Assembly: GCF_027988105.1 (NCBI RefSeq)
Contig: NZ_JAQJZJ010000013.1
Span: forward strand, 29,201-93,200
Length of the DNA: 64,000 nucleotides
Reading direction: 5' to 3'
DNA from: Pseudomonas aestuarii
GTDB taxonomy: Bacteria; Pseudomonadota; Gammaproteobacteria; Pseudomonadales; Pseudomonadaceae
Shown: positions 55,505 through 64,000 of the stretch, one piece after another
Layout: every line of letters begins with the position of its first letter
Numbering within the stretch: position 1 is the stretch's first letter
Notes under the pieces: generated by a model
The model's input: only the letters and a program-made list of their open reading frames with translations
Told to the model about the DNA's origin: nothing
Database searches by the model: none
Translations under genes and position numbers: made by a program

Positions 55505-56755
55505 ATGATCGATCCCAAGCGCGTATTGCGCGCCCTTGCCGAACACTGGACGTTGCTCGAACCGCTCTGCGAGCGGTTCGATACCGGCACCCTGAGCCTG
55601 ATCGAGCTGCGCAAGCAGCTCACGGCGCAGTTGCCGGACAGCACGCCAGTGGACATTACCGCCCTGCTCGACCAGTGGATCCGCCTGGATATCCTGGTGC
55701 CGGTGGCCAAGAGCCCCAACCGCTTCGAGCTCAACGCGCAGATCCACGACTTCCTGGCCTATTTGCGCCGTGAACACCGACTGGGCCTGTGCCTGGAGAT
55801 CGAGGCCTACCTGCGTCACCTCGAACGCCTGGCCGGCTATATCAAGGATGCCTTCGAGGTGCGCGACGCGGCCGATCTGGCGCGGCAGCTGCGTTTGCTC
55901 GACATGCGCGTGCGCGACGTGCTGAAGAAGCTGGCCAACGACGAACAGGCGCTGGTCGCCGTGGCCGAACGGGCCAAGACCAGCGACCGGCAGATCCCCC
56001 TGCGTCAGCGTTACGCCGAAGTGCTGGCGACCTGGGACGAATATGTCGAGCCGATGATCCAGCTGGTCGCCGCCGACGGCGCCTTTGAGCAGGGCGTCCA
56101 CCGCGTCGAGCATGTGCTGCTGCGCCTGCTCAGCGAACAACAGCGCCTCGGCCCGCTGGTTGACGATGACCTGCTGCTGCGCACCCATGCACGCATCCTG
56201 GAGATGCAGACCACCGCCCAGCTGACCCTGCGCCGCGCCCGCGAGCTGCTCCTGCCGCTGCGCGAGGAAGCCCGGCGGCACAATGCCGTGACTCGCGGCG
56301 CGGCCCTGGCCCTGGCGGCAATTCGCCGCAAAGGGTTGGACGCGGTGCCGCAGGCCGCACTGCCGCTATTCAGTCGTGCGCAAAGCACCTTTCTCGGCAG
56401 CGCGTCCCAGGTCGAGGCCTATGTCTACGCCCTGGCGCGCTTCGAACCGAAGCCGGCGCAGTTCCCCAAGGCCAGCACCTCGCGCAAGGGCGAAGCACCG
56501 CGCGCGCCACGCACCGCGCGGGAGATGCTCGAACGCTGCGAACAAGCCCTGCCGTTGCCCGACTTGATGGGCTGGCTGCTGCAGGAGGAACCCGAAGGCG
56601 CCACCGACGAACTGCTCTATTGGTTCTCGCGCCTGTCCCGCGATACCCGCTTCCAGCGCGAACGCCTCGAGCGCCGTGACTATTTGACCGCCGAGCATCA
56701 GCTCAGCCTGAGCTCCTTTGCATTGATCAAGCCGGCCGGAACCACCGCCCTATGA
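55505..56755 (+). CDS. mksF: Condensin MksF (kleisin subunit; JetA-like)
   Basis: The 416-residue protein has an N-terminal winged-helix part (IDPKRVLRALAEHWTLLEPL, LSLIELRKQL), a long helical middle (IEAYLRHLERLAGYIKDAFE onward) and a C-terminal winged helix, as in MukF/MksF kleisins. These bridge the two SMC heads and bind MksE. It is first in a three-gene operon: its TGA overlaps the mksE ATG by 4 bases. The system compacts chromosomes and can act against plasmids. The ATG at 55,505 gives the family length. Confidence 0.88.
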   Translation: MIDPKRVLRALAEHWTLLEPLCERFDTGTLSLIELRKQLTAQLPDSTPVDITALLDQWIRLDILVPVAKSPNRFELNAQIHDFLAYLRREHRLGLCLEIEAYLRHLERLAGYIKDAFEVRDAADLARQLRLLDMRVRDVLKKLANDEQALVAVAERAKTSDRQIPLRQRYAEVLATWDEYVEPMIQLVAADGAFEQGVHRVEHVLLRLLSEQQRLGPLVDDDLLLRTHARILEMQTTAQLTLRRARELLLPLREEARRHNAVTRGAALALAAIRRKGLDAVPQAALPLFSRAQSTFLGSASQVEAYVYALARFEPKPAQFPKASTSRKGEAPRAPRTAREMLERCEQALPLPDLMGWLLQEEPEGATDELLYWFSRLSRDTRFQRERLERRDYLTAEHQLSLSSFALIKPAGTTAL

Positions 56756-57447
56756 ATATCGACCTGAAAGAACTGACCCAACTGGCACCGATCTTCCGCG
56801 AGCTGTTCAAGGGCTATCACGTCAGCCGCCGCGACCCGGAGCTGTACGCCCAGCTGTCCAACCTGCAGGACCAGTACCGTGCGCTGTTCAAGGCACTCGG
56901 TTATGAGCTGATCTGCGACAGCCGTGGCTTCTACTATTTCGTCCCCGAGCAGATGGGCGCCCAGGTCAACAAGACCGCCCAGCGCCTGGCGCTGTTCACC
57001 TTCATCCTGGTTGAACACCTAGCCGATCAGGGCCGCGACCCGCTGGCCGTGCTCGACGGTGGCAGCCTCGGTCGTGATGAACTGCCGCCGCTGCTGGAAA
57101 AGTACCGTGACCTGTTCCTCCAGGCCGAAGTCACCACCATCGAGGAGCTGGAAGAAAAGGTCATGCGCCGCCTGAGCCAACTGGGCTTTACCGGTGAAGA
57201 AAACGGTACCTACCGCTTCCTCGCCCCCATGCACCGCTTCCTCGATGTCTGCCTGAGTGTGCAGCAGGATCGCGACCTGGCCGCCACCCTGCATAGCGCC
57301 CTGCCGCTGCCGACCCCGCTGCTGGTCGACGATGAAGCCGAGGAGGAAATCATCAGCCTCGCCGACGATGAGTCGGACCTCAGCGAAGAAGATGCCCTGG
57401 CCCGTGCCATGGCCGACGAACGCGCCGTACAGGAGATAGATGCATGA
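56752..57447 (+). CDS. mksE: Condensin MksE (KITE subunit; JetB-like)
   Basis: The 231-residue protein begins NIDLKELTQLAPIFRELFKG. Tandem winged-helix content follows (SRRDPELYAQLSNL, FYYFVPEQMGAQVN, VMRRLSQLGFTGEENGTYRF), then a very acidic tail (DDEAEEEIISLADDESDLSE). MukE/MksE dimers bind the kleisin and regulate the SMC ring. Both ends overlap neighbouring genes by ATGA, so the three proteins are made in step. Confidence 0.9.
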   Translation: MNIDLKELTQLAPIFRELFKGYHVSRRDPELYAQLSNLQDQYRALFKALGYELICDSRGFYYFVPEQMGAQVNKTAQRLALFTFILVEHLADQGRDPLAVLDGGSLGRDELPPLLEKYRDLFLQAEVTTIEELEEKVMRRLSQLGFTGEENGTYRFLAPMHRFLDVCLSVQQDRDLAATLHSALPLPTPLLVDDEAEEEIISLADDESDLSEEDALARAMADERAVQEIDA

Positions 57448-60275
57448 GCCAGGAACGCTTCGGCATCCGCCGCTTTGCCCTGCTGAACACCGCCGGTTAC
57501 AGCCTCGGGCTGTTTCCGCTGGAGAACCCGCTGTCGGTGTACGGCGCCAACAACCTGGGCAAGTCGGCCTCGATCAACGCGCTGCAGTTCCCGATTCTGG
57601 CCCGCATGTCGGACATGAGCTTCGGCAAGTACAGCCTGGAACAATCGCGCAAGTTCTACTTTGCCACCGACACCAGCTACATCCTGGTGGAAGTCGCCCT
57701 GCCCCACGGCCCCCACGTGATCGGTGTGGCCGGGCGCGGCCCGGGTGGCGGTTTCGGCCACCAGTTCTTTGCCTACCAGGGCGAGCTGGACCTGGCCCAC
57801 TACCAGAAAAACGGCACCTGCCTGCGTCAGCGCGAGCTGTTCAACGCCCTAGAGCGCGACGGCATCAAGGCCTATGAATTGAAGCCCGAGGAGCTGCGCC
57901 GCCTGCTGGTCGGTGGCCACACCTCGATCCCGCTGGACCTGACCCTGATCCCGCTGCGATCCACCAGCGAGCAGAGCCTGAAGACCTTCCGCGCGCTGTT
58001 TATCAACCTGCTGCATATGCGCGAGATCACCGCGGCCAAGCTCAAGCAGCTGTTTCTCGATGCCTTCGAGCACAGCCTGCGCTCGGGCAGCGTTGACTAC
58101 ATCGCCGCCACCGAAGAAGCCTTCCGTGATGTGCGGCGCATGGAGCAGGACTTCCAGGCACTGGTCGGCGCCGGCCCCTTGATCGAAGCCCTGGCCGCCG
58201 GCGTCGCCCAGCGCGAACTGCTGCGCGGCAAGCTGCATCGCCTCTCGCCGCTGCTCGATTCGCTGCTCGGCACCTGGCAGGACTATGCCGGCGCACGCCG
58301 CGAGGAGCTGGTAATCCAGGCCGAGCACTACCGCGGCGAACAGGATGGCCTGCAGCAGGAACAGCGTGGCGGCACCGCCGAGCTGATGCGCATGGAACGC
58401 CAGATCAGTGAGATCCAGCGCTGGCTCGGCGAACTGTCTGTACTGAAGAACCGCTTCGCCCTGGTCAGCGACGCCCAGGTGCTGGAGGCACAATTGCTCG
58501 CCGCCAAGGACGCCCACGACGAACTGGCCGGTGCCCTGGCGCAGTCACGGCAATTCTCCAGTGAAGACCTCGAGGAGCGCCTGCGCGATCTGGACAAGCG
58601 CCTCAGGTCGGTCAGGCAGCAGCTCGACCACGCCGACAACAACAGTTACTCGCGCCTGCGAGAAGAGTTCTCCCAGGCCGATGTCGATCGCCTGATGCGC
58701 CTGTTCAACGGCCAGCTATTCAGCCTACCTTTAGGCGACAAAGGCATTCAGCTGGACCATGGTGATACCTGGGTGAAGTCCCTGGAAGCCGTACTGGACG
58801 GCTTCCAGGGCGAGCGCTTCGAGGTGCCCGGCCTGTCCATCGACCTCAGCCATATCGAGCCTCCGGCGCTGCAGGCCCTGGCTGACCGCGCCGCTCTGCG
58901 TGACCAGAAAGACCGCCTCGAGCGCGAATACAAACAGCTCAAGACCCAACAAGCGGTGGCCGGCGACCGCGCCGCGAGCAAGGCCCAGGCCGAACGCCTG
59001 TACCAGGGCGTGCTGGATGCGCAAAAAGCCCTGGAAGACTACCGCCGCAGCCAGACCCTGGCCGTGGAAGAAGACAGCCAGCTGGAACAACTGGCGCAAC
59101 TGGAAGCGGCGCAGGACGAGCTCAAGCGCAGCAGCGATGCCTTCACCGAACGGGTGCAGCAACTGTCCGCCAAGCTGCAACTGGTGGGCCGGCAGCTGGC
59201 CGATCTGGAAGCCAAGCAGCGCACCTTGGAAGACGCCCTGCGTCGGCGCCAGTTGCTGCCGGCCAATCTGCCGTTCGGCGCGCCCTTTACCGACCCGGTG
59301 GATGACTCCCTCGACAACCTGCTCCCCCTGCTCAACGACTACCAGGACGCCTGGCAGGGTCTGCAACGAGTCGACGGGCAGATCGAGGCGCTCTACGCCC
59401 AGGTGCGCCTGAAAGGCGTGGCCAAGTTCGACAGCGAGGACGACGTCGAGCGCCGCCTGCACCTGCTGGTCAACGCCTACGCGCATCGCCAGGACGAAGC
59501 CCTGACCCTGGCCAAAGCGCGCCGCGCGGCGGTCACCGATATCGCCCGCACCCTGCGCAATATCCGCAGCGACTACGACAACCTGGAACACCAGTTGGCC
59601 CTGTTCAACCGCGAGATCAACAAGCGTCAGGTCTCCAACCTGGAAAGCTTCCGCATCGTCCTGGCACCGAACAAGGACGCCCTCAAGCACATCGACCAGA
59701 TCATCCACAGCGCCGGCCAGTACGAGCAAGGCGAGACCCTCTCGGTATTCGACCTGCAGCAGAGCAGCGATCAGGACAGCAAGAACGAGGAAGCCAAGGA
59801 GTACCTGGCACGCCTGGTCGCGGCCAACCACAACCAGCTGGGCTTGAAAGATCTGTTCGAGCTGGCCTTCGAGATTACCAAGGTGCACGGTCAGCCGGTG
59901 ATCCACACCGACATCGATGGCGCTGCCTCCAACGGCACGACCATGACCATCAAGGCGTTGACCAACATGTACTTGTTGCTGCACCTGATGGATCGCGACC
60001 AGGCCGGGCGTATCCGCCTGCCCTACTACCTCGACGAGGCGGCGGACATCGACGAGAAGAACCAGCAGGCGCTGATCGAAACCAGCCTGCAACTCGGCTT
60101 CGTACCCATCCTCGCGTCGGTCAAGCCACAGGTCTCGGCCCACGTGGCCATCGACCTGGAAGGCGGCAGCGGGCCAAACGGCATCTACATCGACGAGGCG
60201 GACTGGAAATACATCCAGCGCCGGGAAACCAGCGACCTGCAGGTCAAGCCTGTCGCGGCTGTCGAGCCGGCCTGA
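57444..60275 (+). CDS. mksB: Condensin MksB (SMC-like ATPase; JetC-like)
   Basis: The 943-residue protein has the N-terminal ATPase half with Walker A GANNLGKSA (34-42), a long coiled coil (about 260-420 and 480-770) around a small hinge, and the C-terminal half (NQLGLKDLFELAFEITKVHG, then NGTTMTIKALTNMYLLLHLM). Walker B lies in LPYYLDEAADI. It is shorter than MukB (~1,480) and fits MksB. It ends the operon. No fourth gene for the JetD/MksG nuclease follows, because a convergent pqiB lies 57 bp away; so this looks like the nuclease-free housekeeping type, as in P. aeruginosa. Confidence 0.93.
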   Translation: MSQERFGIRRFALLNTAGYSLGLFPLENPLSVYGANNLGKSASINALQFPILARMSDMSFGKYSLEQSRKFYFATDTSYILVEVALPHGPHVIGVAGRGPGGGFGHQFFAYQGELDLAHYQKNGTCLRQRELFNALERDGIKAYELKPEELRRLLVGGHTSIPLDLTLIPLRSTSEQSLKTFRALFINLLHMREITAAKLKQLFLDAFEHSLRSGSVDYIAATEEAFRDVRRMEQDFQALVGAGPLIEALAAGVAQRELLRGKLHRLSPLLDSLLGTWQDYAGARREELVIQAEHYRGEQDGLQQEQRGGTAELMRMERQISEIQRWLGELSVLKNRFALVSDAQVLEAQLLAAKDAHDELAGALAQSRQFSSEDLEERLRDLDKRLRSVRQQLDHADNNSYSRLREEFSQADVDRLMRLFNGQLFSLPLGDKGIQLDHGDTWVKSLEAVLDGFQGERFEVPGLSIDLSHIEPPALQALADRAALRDQKDRLEREYKQLKTQQAVAGDRAASKAQAERLYQGVLDAQKALEDYRRSQTLAVEEDSQLEQLAQLEAAQDELKRSSDAFTERVQQLSAKLQLVGRQLADLEAKQRTLEDALRRRQLLPANLPFGAPFTDPVDDSLDNLLPLLNDYQDAWQGLQRVDGQIEALYAQVRLKGVAKFDSEDDVERRLHLLVNAYAHRQDEALTLAKARRAAVTDIARTLRNIRSDYDNLEHQLALFNREINKRQVSNLESFRIVLAPNKDALKHIDQIIHSAGQYEQGETLSVFDLQQSSDQDSKNEEAKEYLARLVAANHNQLGLKDLFELAFEITKVHGQPVIHTDIDGAASNGTTMTIKALTNMYLLLHLMDRDQAGRIRLPYYLDEAADIDEKNQQALIETSLQLGFVPILASVKPQVSAHVAIDLEGGSGPNGIYIDEADWKYIQRRETSDLQVKPVAAVEPA

Positions 60276-60332
60276 AGCAACCTTCACCACTAACCAGGCT
60301 CGCTAATGCGGCCCTGGATAGTGGTGACCTGG

Positions 60333-62645
60333 CTATTTCGGCAGGGCGATTTTCGGTGCCCACTCCAGCCACTCTTCCTTCGGCTCGTCGAACATGGCAA
60401 AGGTCTGTCCCGGCCTGGCCTGGTGACTCATGGGCTCGAGATCCGGGGTCGCGAACGCCACGCCCCCCTCAATCAAGGTTTCCAGGGATTCGCTACGCAC
60501 CTTCACGCCCTTGAACAGTCCTGCCTCGAAACCAACCCCTGAGGTATTCCAGAAACGGCTACCGGTGCGCACCAGGCCGGCATAACGCGGCTCGATCAGG
60601 ATATGAATCAGGACCCGGTCCGCGGTCGGTCCGAGTTCGTAACCGGTCACCTTGCCCACCGGGACTTCCCGATAGCTTACCGGCACCCCGGCTTTCAGCG
60701 AGCTGCGCCGCGCAGTGCTGAGCACCAGACGCAGGCCGAGCTCCTCCACCACCTGACTCGGCGGACGCGCCAGCGCAATGAATTCGACCTGCCTGGCCGC
60801 ACCCTTGGTCGCCGGCCAGACTTCCAGATACTGGCCACTGACCAGGGTGTCCAGGTTGGCCACACGGGTCAGGCTGAACTCCGGCTTGACCACCCAGAAC
60901 TGGGTGCCCACTCGCGCGATCTGCTCAGTCGCCAGAGTCACACGGGCTCGCAGAACTACAGCCTGCAGGTCTTCGCTGAGCTCGATACTCTCAACCTTGC
61001 CGACATCCAGGCCACGGTAACGGATCGCCGTGCCTGGGCTCAGGCCATCACCACGATCCATTCGGATGCTAATCGCCACACCGTCCTGCATGGCCGCCTC
61101 GCGACTGGCATAGAGGTGCAAGCGTGGTACTTTCCGGGATAGTGCCGGGGCCTGCAGGTCCGTGGTTTCAAACGCGATGCCCCCAGACAATAGGGTCTGC
61201 AGCGATTCACTCTTGACCTCGACCCCGGACAAACCGCCTTTCAAGGTAATGCCACTGGCATTCCAGAAGCGCGTTGAGCGATTCACCAGATGCGCGTATT
61301 CGGGCACGACGTGTAGACCGAAGACCACCCTTCGATTGTCGCGAGCGAGTTGAACGCTCTGCACCGAACCAACAGGGACCTGCCGATAGAGAATCGGGCT
61401 GCCGACCTCAAGTGAACCGCGGCTGTCGCTGAACAGCACCATATGCAGGCCGGGGGCATCCAGATTCAGCGGCGGCGCCTTGGGCCGCGCCACGAAATCA
61501 CGCTTGGCCGCTGCACCCTTTTCGCCGGGGCGCATGGCGATGTAATTACCTTTGACCAGTGCTTCCAGGCCGGTGATGCCCGCCAGGGAAATCGACGGTT
61601 TGACCACCCAGAATTCGCTACCTTCGACCAGATAGTCTTCAGTGCGCGGATCGAGGGTCAATTCGGCCAAGGCGCCGGTCAGGTCGTCATTGACCTTGAG
61701 CGCCTTCAAGGTGCCTGCCTGTATGCCGTTGTACATAACGGGCGTACGCCCGGCCTGCAAGCCTTCGAAATCAGTCATCTTGACCAGTACCCGGATGCCA
61801 GCCTGGGCGGCTTCGAAATCTTCATACAACCGAAATGGAATGCTCGGGTCGGTCGCCGGACTATCTTTACGATGCTCGGGCGTGGCGAAAGCAATACCGC
61901 CCGCCACTATGCTGGCCAACGACTCGCTGCGCAGCTTGAAACCCGACAAACTGGCGTCGATGCTGATGCCGCTGGCATTCCAGAAACGCGTATGTTTACG
62001 CACCAAAGCGGCATAGGTCGGCTCAATGTAGAGCTTAACCTCGACCGTGCTCTGATCGTTGGCGAGGGCATAGCTTTTCACCCGGCCAACCTGAATCTGC
62101 TTGTAGAACACTGGGCTGTCACGATTCAACGAGCCGAGCCGTTCAGCTTTCAGGGTCAGATGTAGCCCAGGCCTGTCATCCGACAGCGGCGGCGGCTCGG
62201 CCAACGCCTCGAACTCCAGGGCCGGTTCGCCATCGCCAGGGCTAACTGCAATGTAATTACCCGACACCAGGGTCTCCAGCCCGGTGATACCCGCCAGACT
62301 CACGCTAGGCTTGACCAGCCAGAATCGCGTGTTACTGCGCAAGTACGGCTCGACCTTCTTGTTCATCTCCACAGTGGCAACTACCCCGAGGTTTTCACCA
62401 CTGTCATCCAAGGCCATAGCCTTGACCTTGCCGATCGCCATGCCCTTGTAGATAACCTCAGTCTTGCCCGCCTGAATACCATCTCCACCCGGGAAAACCA
62501 CCTGGATTTCAACCCCTGCCTCACTGTAGGCCTGCCAGCCCAACCAAGCACCAATCAGCAAGGCAATCAGGGGCAATACCCAGATGGCAGACCAGTTGGA
62601 TGCAGGACGGGTTCTCGCCGTAGGTAGATCAGTCATGGTTGCCAT
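60333..62645 (-). CDS. pqiB: PqiB-type MCE protein with six MCE domains
   Basis: The 770-residue protein has one N-terminal membrane helix (WSAIWVLPLIALLIGAWLGW) and six MCE/MlaD repeats of ~110 residues. Their cores are seen in GIQAGKTEVIYKGMAIGKV, GSLNRDSPVFYKQIQVGRV, GLQAGRTPVMYNGIQAGTL, GSLEVGSPILYRQVPVGSV, GLSPGTAIRYRGLDVGKV and SSLKAGVPVSYREVPVGKV. It should stack as hexameric rings into a periplasm-spanning lipid tunnel. E. coli PqiB has three MCE domains and LetB seven, so this is between them. It overlaps the second pqiA by 17 bp and is the last gene of the operon. Confidence 0.93.
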   Translation of the reverse strand: MATMTDLPTARTRPASNWSAIWVLPLIALLIGAWLGWQAYSEAGVEIQVVFPGGDGIQAGKTEVIYKGMAIGKVKAMALDDSGENLGVVATVEMNKKVEPYLRSNTRFWLVKPSVSLAGITGLETLVSGNYIAVSPGDGEPALEFEALAEPPPLSDDRPGLHLTLKAERLGSLNRDSPVFYKQIQVGRVKSYALANDQSTVEVKLYIEPTYAALVRKHTRFWNASGISIDASLSGFKLRSESLASIVAGGIAFATPEHRKDSPATDPSIPFRLYEDFEAAQAGIRVLVKMTDFEGLQAGRTPVMYNGIQAGTLKALKVNDDLTGALAELTLDPRTEDYLVEGSEFWVVKPSISLAGITGLEALVKGNYIAMRPGEKGAAAKRDFVARPKAPPLNLDAPGLHMVLFSDSRGSLEVGSPILYRQVPVGSVQSVQLARDNRRVVFGLHVVPEYAHLVNRSTRFWNASGITLKGGLSGVEVKSESLQTLLSGGIAFETTDLQAPALSRKVPRLHLYASREAAMQDGVAISIRMDRGDGLSPGTAIRYRGLDVGKVESIELSEDLQAVVLRARVTLATEQIARVGTQFWVVKPEFSLTRVANLDTLVSGQYLEVWPATKGAARQVEFIALARPPSQVVEELGLRLVLSTARRSSLKAGVPVSYREVPVGKVTGYELGPTADRVLIHILIEPRYAGLVRTGSRFWNTSGVGFEAGLFKGVKVRSESLETLIEGGVAFATPDLEPMSHQARPGQTFAMFDEPKEEWLEWAPKIALPK

Positions 62646-63252
62646 CCGACTCGGTGTTATCCCAGATCAACCGGGGATCGAAAGTTAAAGCCGCCAGCAT
62701 CGTCAGAATCACCACACTGGCGAAAGCTATCGAACCGAAACCTGGCTCGATACTCGCCAGGCTGCCGAACTTGACTACCGCTACAAGAATCGCAATGACA
62801 AAGATATCCAACATCGACCAGCGACCAATCCACTCGATAAACCGGTACATGAGTATTCGCTGACGCACCGACATCGGCTGATGCCGCTGTATCGAATACA
62901 GCAGCAGGGAAATACCAATCAACTTGAATGTCGGCACAAGAATACTGGCGATGAACACCACGATAGCTATCGGCAGCATGCCGAGGTGCACCAGTTCGAT
63001 GATGCCCGACAGGATAGTGTCAGACTGCCCCTGGCCCAGTGAGTTAACGGTCATGATCGGTAAAATATTGGCGGGGATGTACAGCAGGGCAGCCGTCAAC
63101 AGCAATGCCCAAGTACGAACGAGACTGTCTGGACGACGCACATGAATAACGCCCCCGCAGCGCGAACAGAACTGCTTGCGCCCATCGGGCTCCTGTTTAT
63201 TCAGCATATGGCATTCGTGGCACAACAGCAGGCCTGCATCAATTGCCCTCAT
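62629..63252 (-). CDS. pqiA: PqiA-domain membrane protein, second half
   Basis: The 207-residue protein has a rubredoxin-like zinc ribbon (CHEC at 11-14, CSRC at 29-32), then four membrane helices with the family phrase LLYIPANILPIMTVNSLG and SMLDIFVIAILVAVVKFGSL. PqiA is thought to pass lipids from the inner membrane to PqiB rings. In E. coli both halves are one protein; here the second half is a separate gene overlapping the first by 14 bp. Confidence 0.92.
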   Translation of the reverse strand: MRAIDAGLLLCHECHMLNKQEPDGRKQFCSRCGGVIHVRRPDSLVRTWALLLTAALLYIPANILPIMTVNSLGQGQSDTILSGIIELVHLGMLPIAIVVFIASILVPTFKLIGISLLLYSIQRHQPMSVRQRILMYRFIEWIGRWSMLDIFVIAILVAVVKFGSLASIEPGFGSIAFASVVILTMLAALTFDPRLIWDNTESDGNHD

Positions 63253-63898
63253 GTGCGTCTTCCCTGGATAACGCCTGCCAAATCTGGTGCGGGGTCATAG
63301 TCACCTCCAGCCACACCTGGACCAATAACAAGCCCACGAAACACGCCAAACCGACTCCCAGGCTCAAGTCCGCAATATCGGCCAACTTAACGATCGACAC
63401 CAGAATGCCCATCAGGTAGACCTCGAGCATACCCCAGTCACGCAGGTGGTGATAAATCCGGTAGAACAGCAAGCCATAACCACGGCCAATGTTCCAGGCA
63501 ATGCTCAGCAACACCAGAAACTGGCAAAGCAGCTTGAGCAACGGTACCGCCATGCTGCAGAGAAAGACCACCACGGCCACGCTCTGCATGCCGCTTTGAT
63601 ACAGGTTGACCACACCACTCCAGACCGTGTCCTCGCTCGTCTGACCGAGCAGATTGAGTCGAATGATCGGTAGGAAATTAGCCGGTATGTAAAGCATCAG
63701 GGCAGCCAGCACCAGAGCCAGGCTTCGCCTTACCACCTGAGTGCGCTGGGAGTAAAGCTCGTAGCCACAGCGCGGGCATACAGCCCGCTCACCATCCGCT
63801 AGCTGTGGCCGGCGCATCAATAGATCGCATTCATGGCAAGCAATCAACTCTTCCAGTGGAAGCGTCGACACGTCTTGAGTGGCAGCCGAATCGGCCAT
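63239..63898 (-). CDS. pqiA: PqiA-domain membrane protein, first half
   Basis: The 219-residue protein has CHEC (21-24) and CPRC (41-44), then four membrane helices with LMLYIPANFLPIIRLNLLG and GMLEVYLMGILVSIVKLADI. It pairs with the next gene to give the two repeats of full-length PqiA. It is first in the three-gene pqi operon, and its promoter should lie in the last 100 bases of the window, where an AT-rich AATAATTATTCT stretch (63,922-63,933) is the only notable feature. Confidence 0.92.
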   Translation of the reverse strand: MADSAATQDVSTLPLEELIACHECDLLMRRPQLADGERAVCPRCGYELYSQRTQVVRRSLALVLAALMLYIPANFLPIIRLNLLGQTSEDTVWSGVVNLYQSGMQSVAVVVFLCSMAVPLLKLLCQFLVLLSIAWNIGRGYGLLFYRIYHHLRDWGMLEVYLMGILVSIVKLADIADLSLGVGLACFVGLLLVQVWLEVTMTPHQIWQALSREDAHEGN

Positions 63899-64000
63899 GT
63901 GCGAAGGCCCGTGCGAAATGAATAATTATTCTAGGCGAGTGGAACACAGAACTGCTCACACCGGTACCGTCCGATGGGGTACCGATGATTTGTCTATTCC

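Noticed and set aside
58731..60290. 519-codon minus-strand frame opposite mksB
   Set aside because: Val/Gln/Leu-rich shadow frame opposite a clear SMC protein.

Overview
The window comes from a high-GC gammaproteobacterium of the Pseudomonas lineage. Its right part holds, in close order, a beta-carbonic anhydrase, RimI, a candidate DNA polymerase III psi subunit, an MksBEF condensin and a Pqi (PqiA/PqiA/PqiB) lipid-transport operon. I recall several of these genes lying near each other on the P. aeruginosa chromosome. Codon use, REP-like palindromes and an elongator tRNA-Met fit the same assignment. I cannot name the species.

Layout. (1) 1-10,300 is an accessory region. It opens with the 5' part of a prokaryotic viperin gene (antiviral radical SAM enzyme, running off the left edge), divergent from a 906-residue ankyrin-repeat protein. 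Next come an inovirus-Gp2/AlpA satellite-type module with small unknown genes, an IS21 remnant, a winged-helix gene apparently truncated by that IS, a tandem array of 13-bp sites, a MatP-like ribbon-helix-helix/coiled-coil protein and a dead IS3 fragment. The region ends in what looks like a tRNA 3'-end fragment followed by a terminator, an integration scar.

(2) 10,780-44,120 is one large minus-strand cluster built around a giant 8,411-residue surface or secreted protein. The protein has an N-terminal LEPRxLL motif and no classical signal peptide. After that come beta-solenoid repeats, Calx-beta-like modules, a long RTX array, LamG-like domains and a C-terminal HExxHxxGxxH peptidase-like domain. 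Downstream, in order, are a SapC-family protein, a double-GAF/membrane/HlyD fusion, a PqqD-like/M50 protease/lipoyl fusion, a short SecA-like ATPase and a periplasmic HlyD/RND adaptor. There is no type I ABC ATPase and no TolC-type outer-membrane protein. I infer that these genes form a dedicated export or maturation machine for the giant protein, and this is the strongest candidate for an undescribed system here.

(3) 44,200-64,000 is mostly core genome. It holds tRNA-Met(CAT) with its own promoter and terminator, small unknown proteins, a DUF3087-like protein, a DMT transporter, carbonic anhydrase, rimI, the psi-like gene and leuA. These are followed by a carboxynorspermidine synthase/decarboxylase pair for alternative spermidine synthesis, a hypothetical gene, mksF-mksE-mksB and the pqi operon, whose 5' region lies at the right edge. 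Several strong hairpin terminators and structured extragenic elements separate these units.
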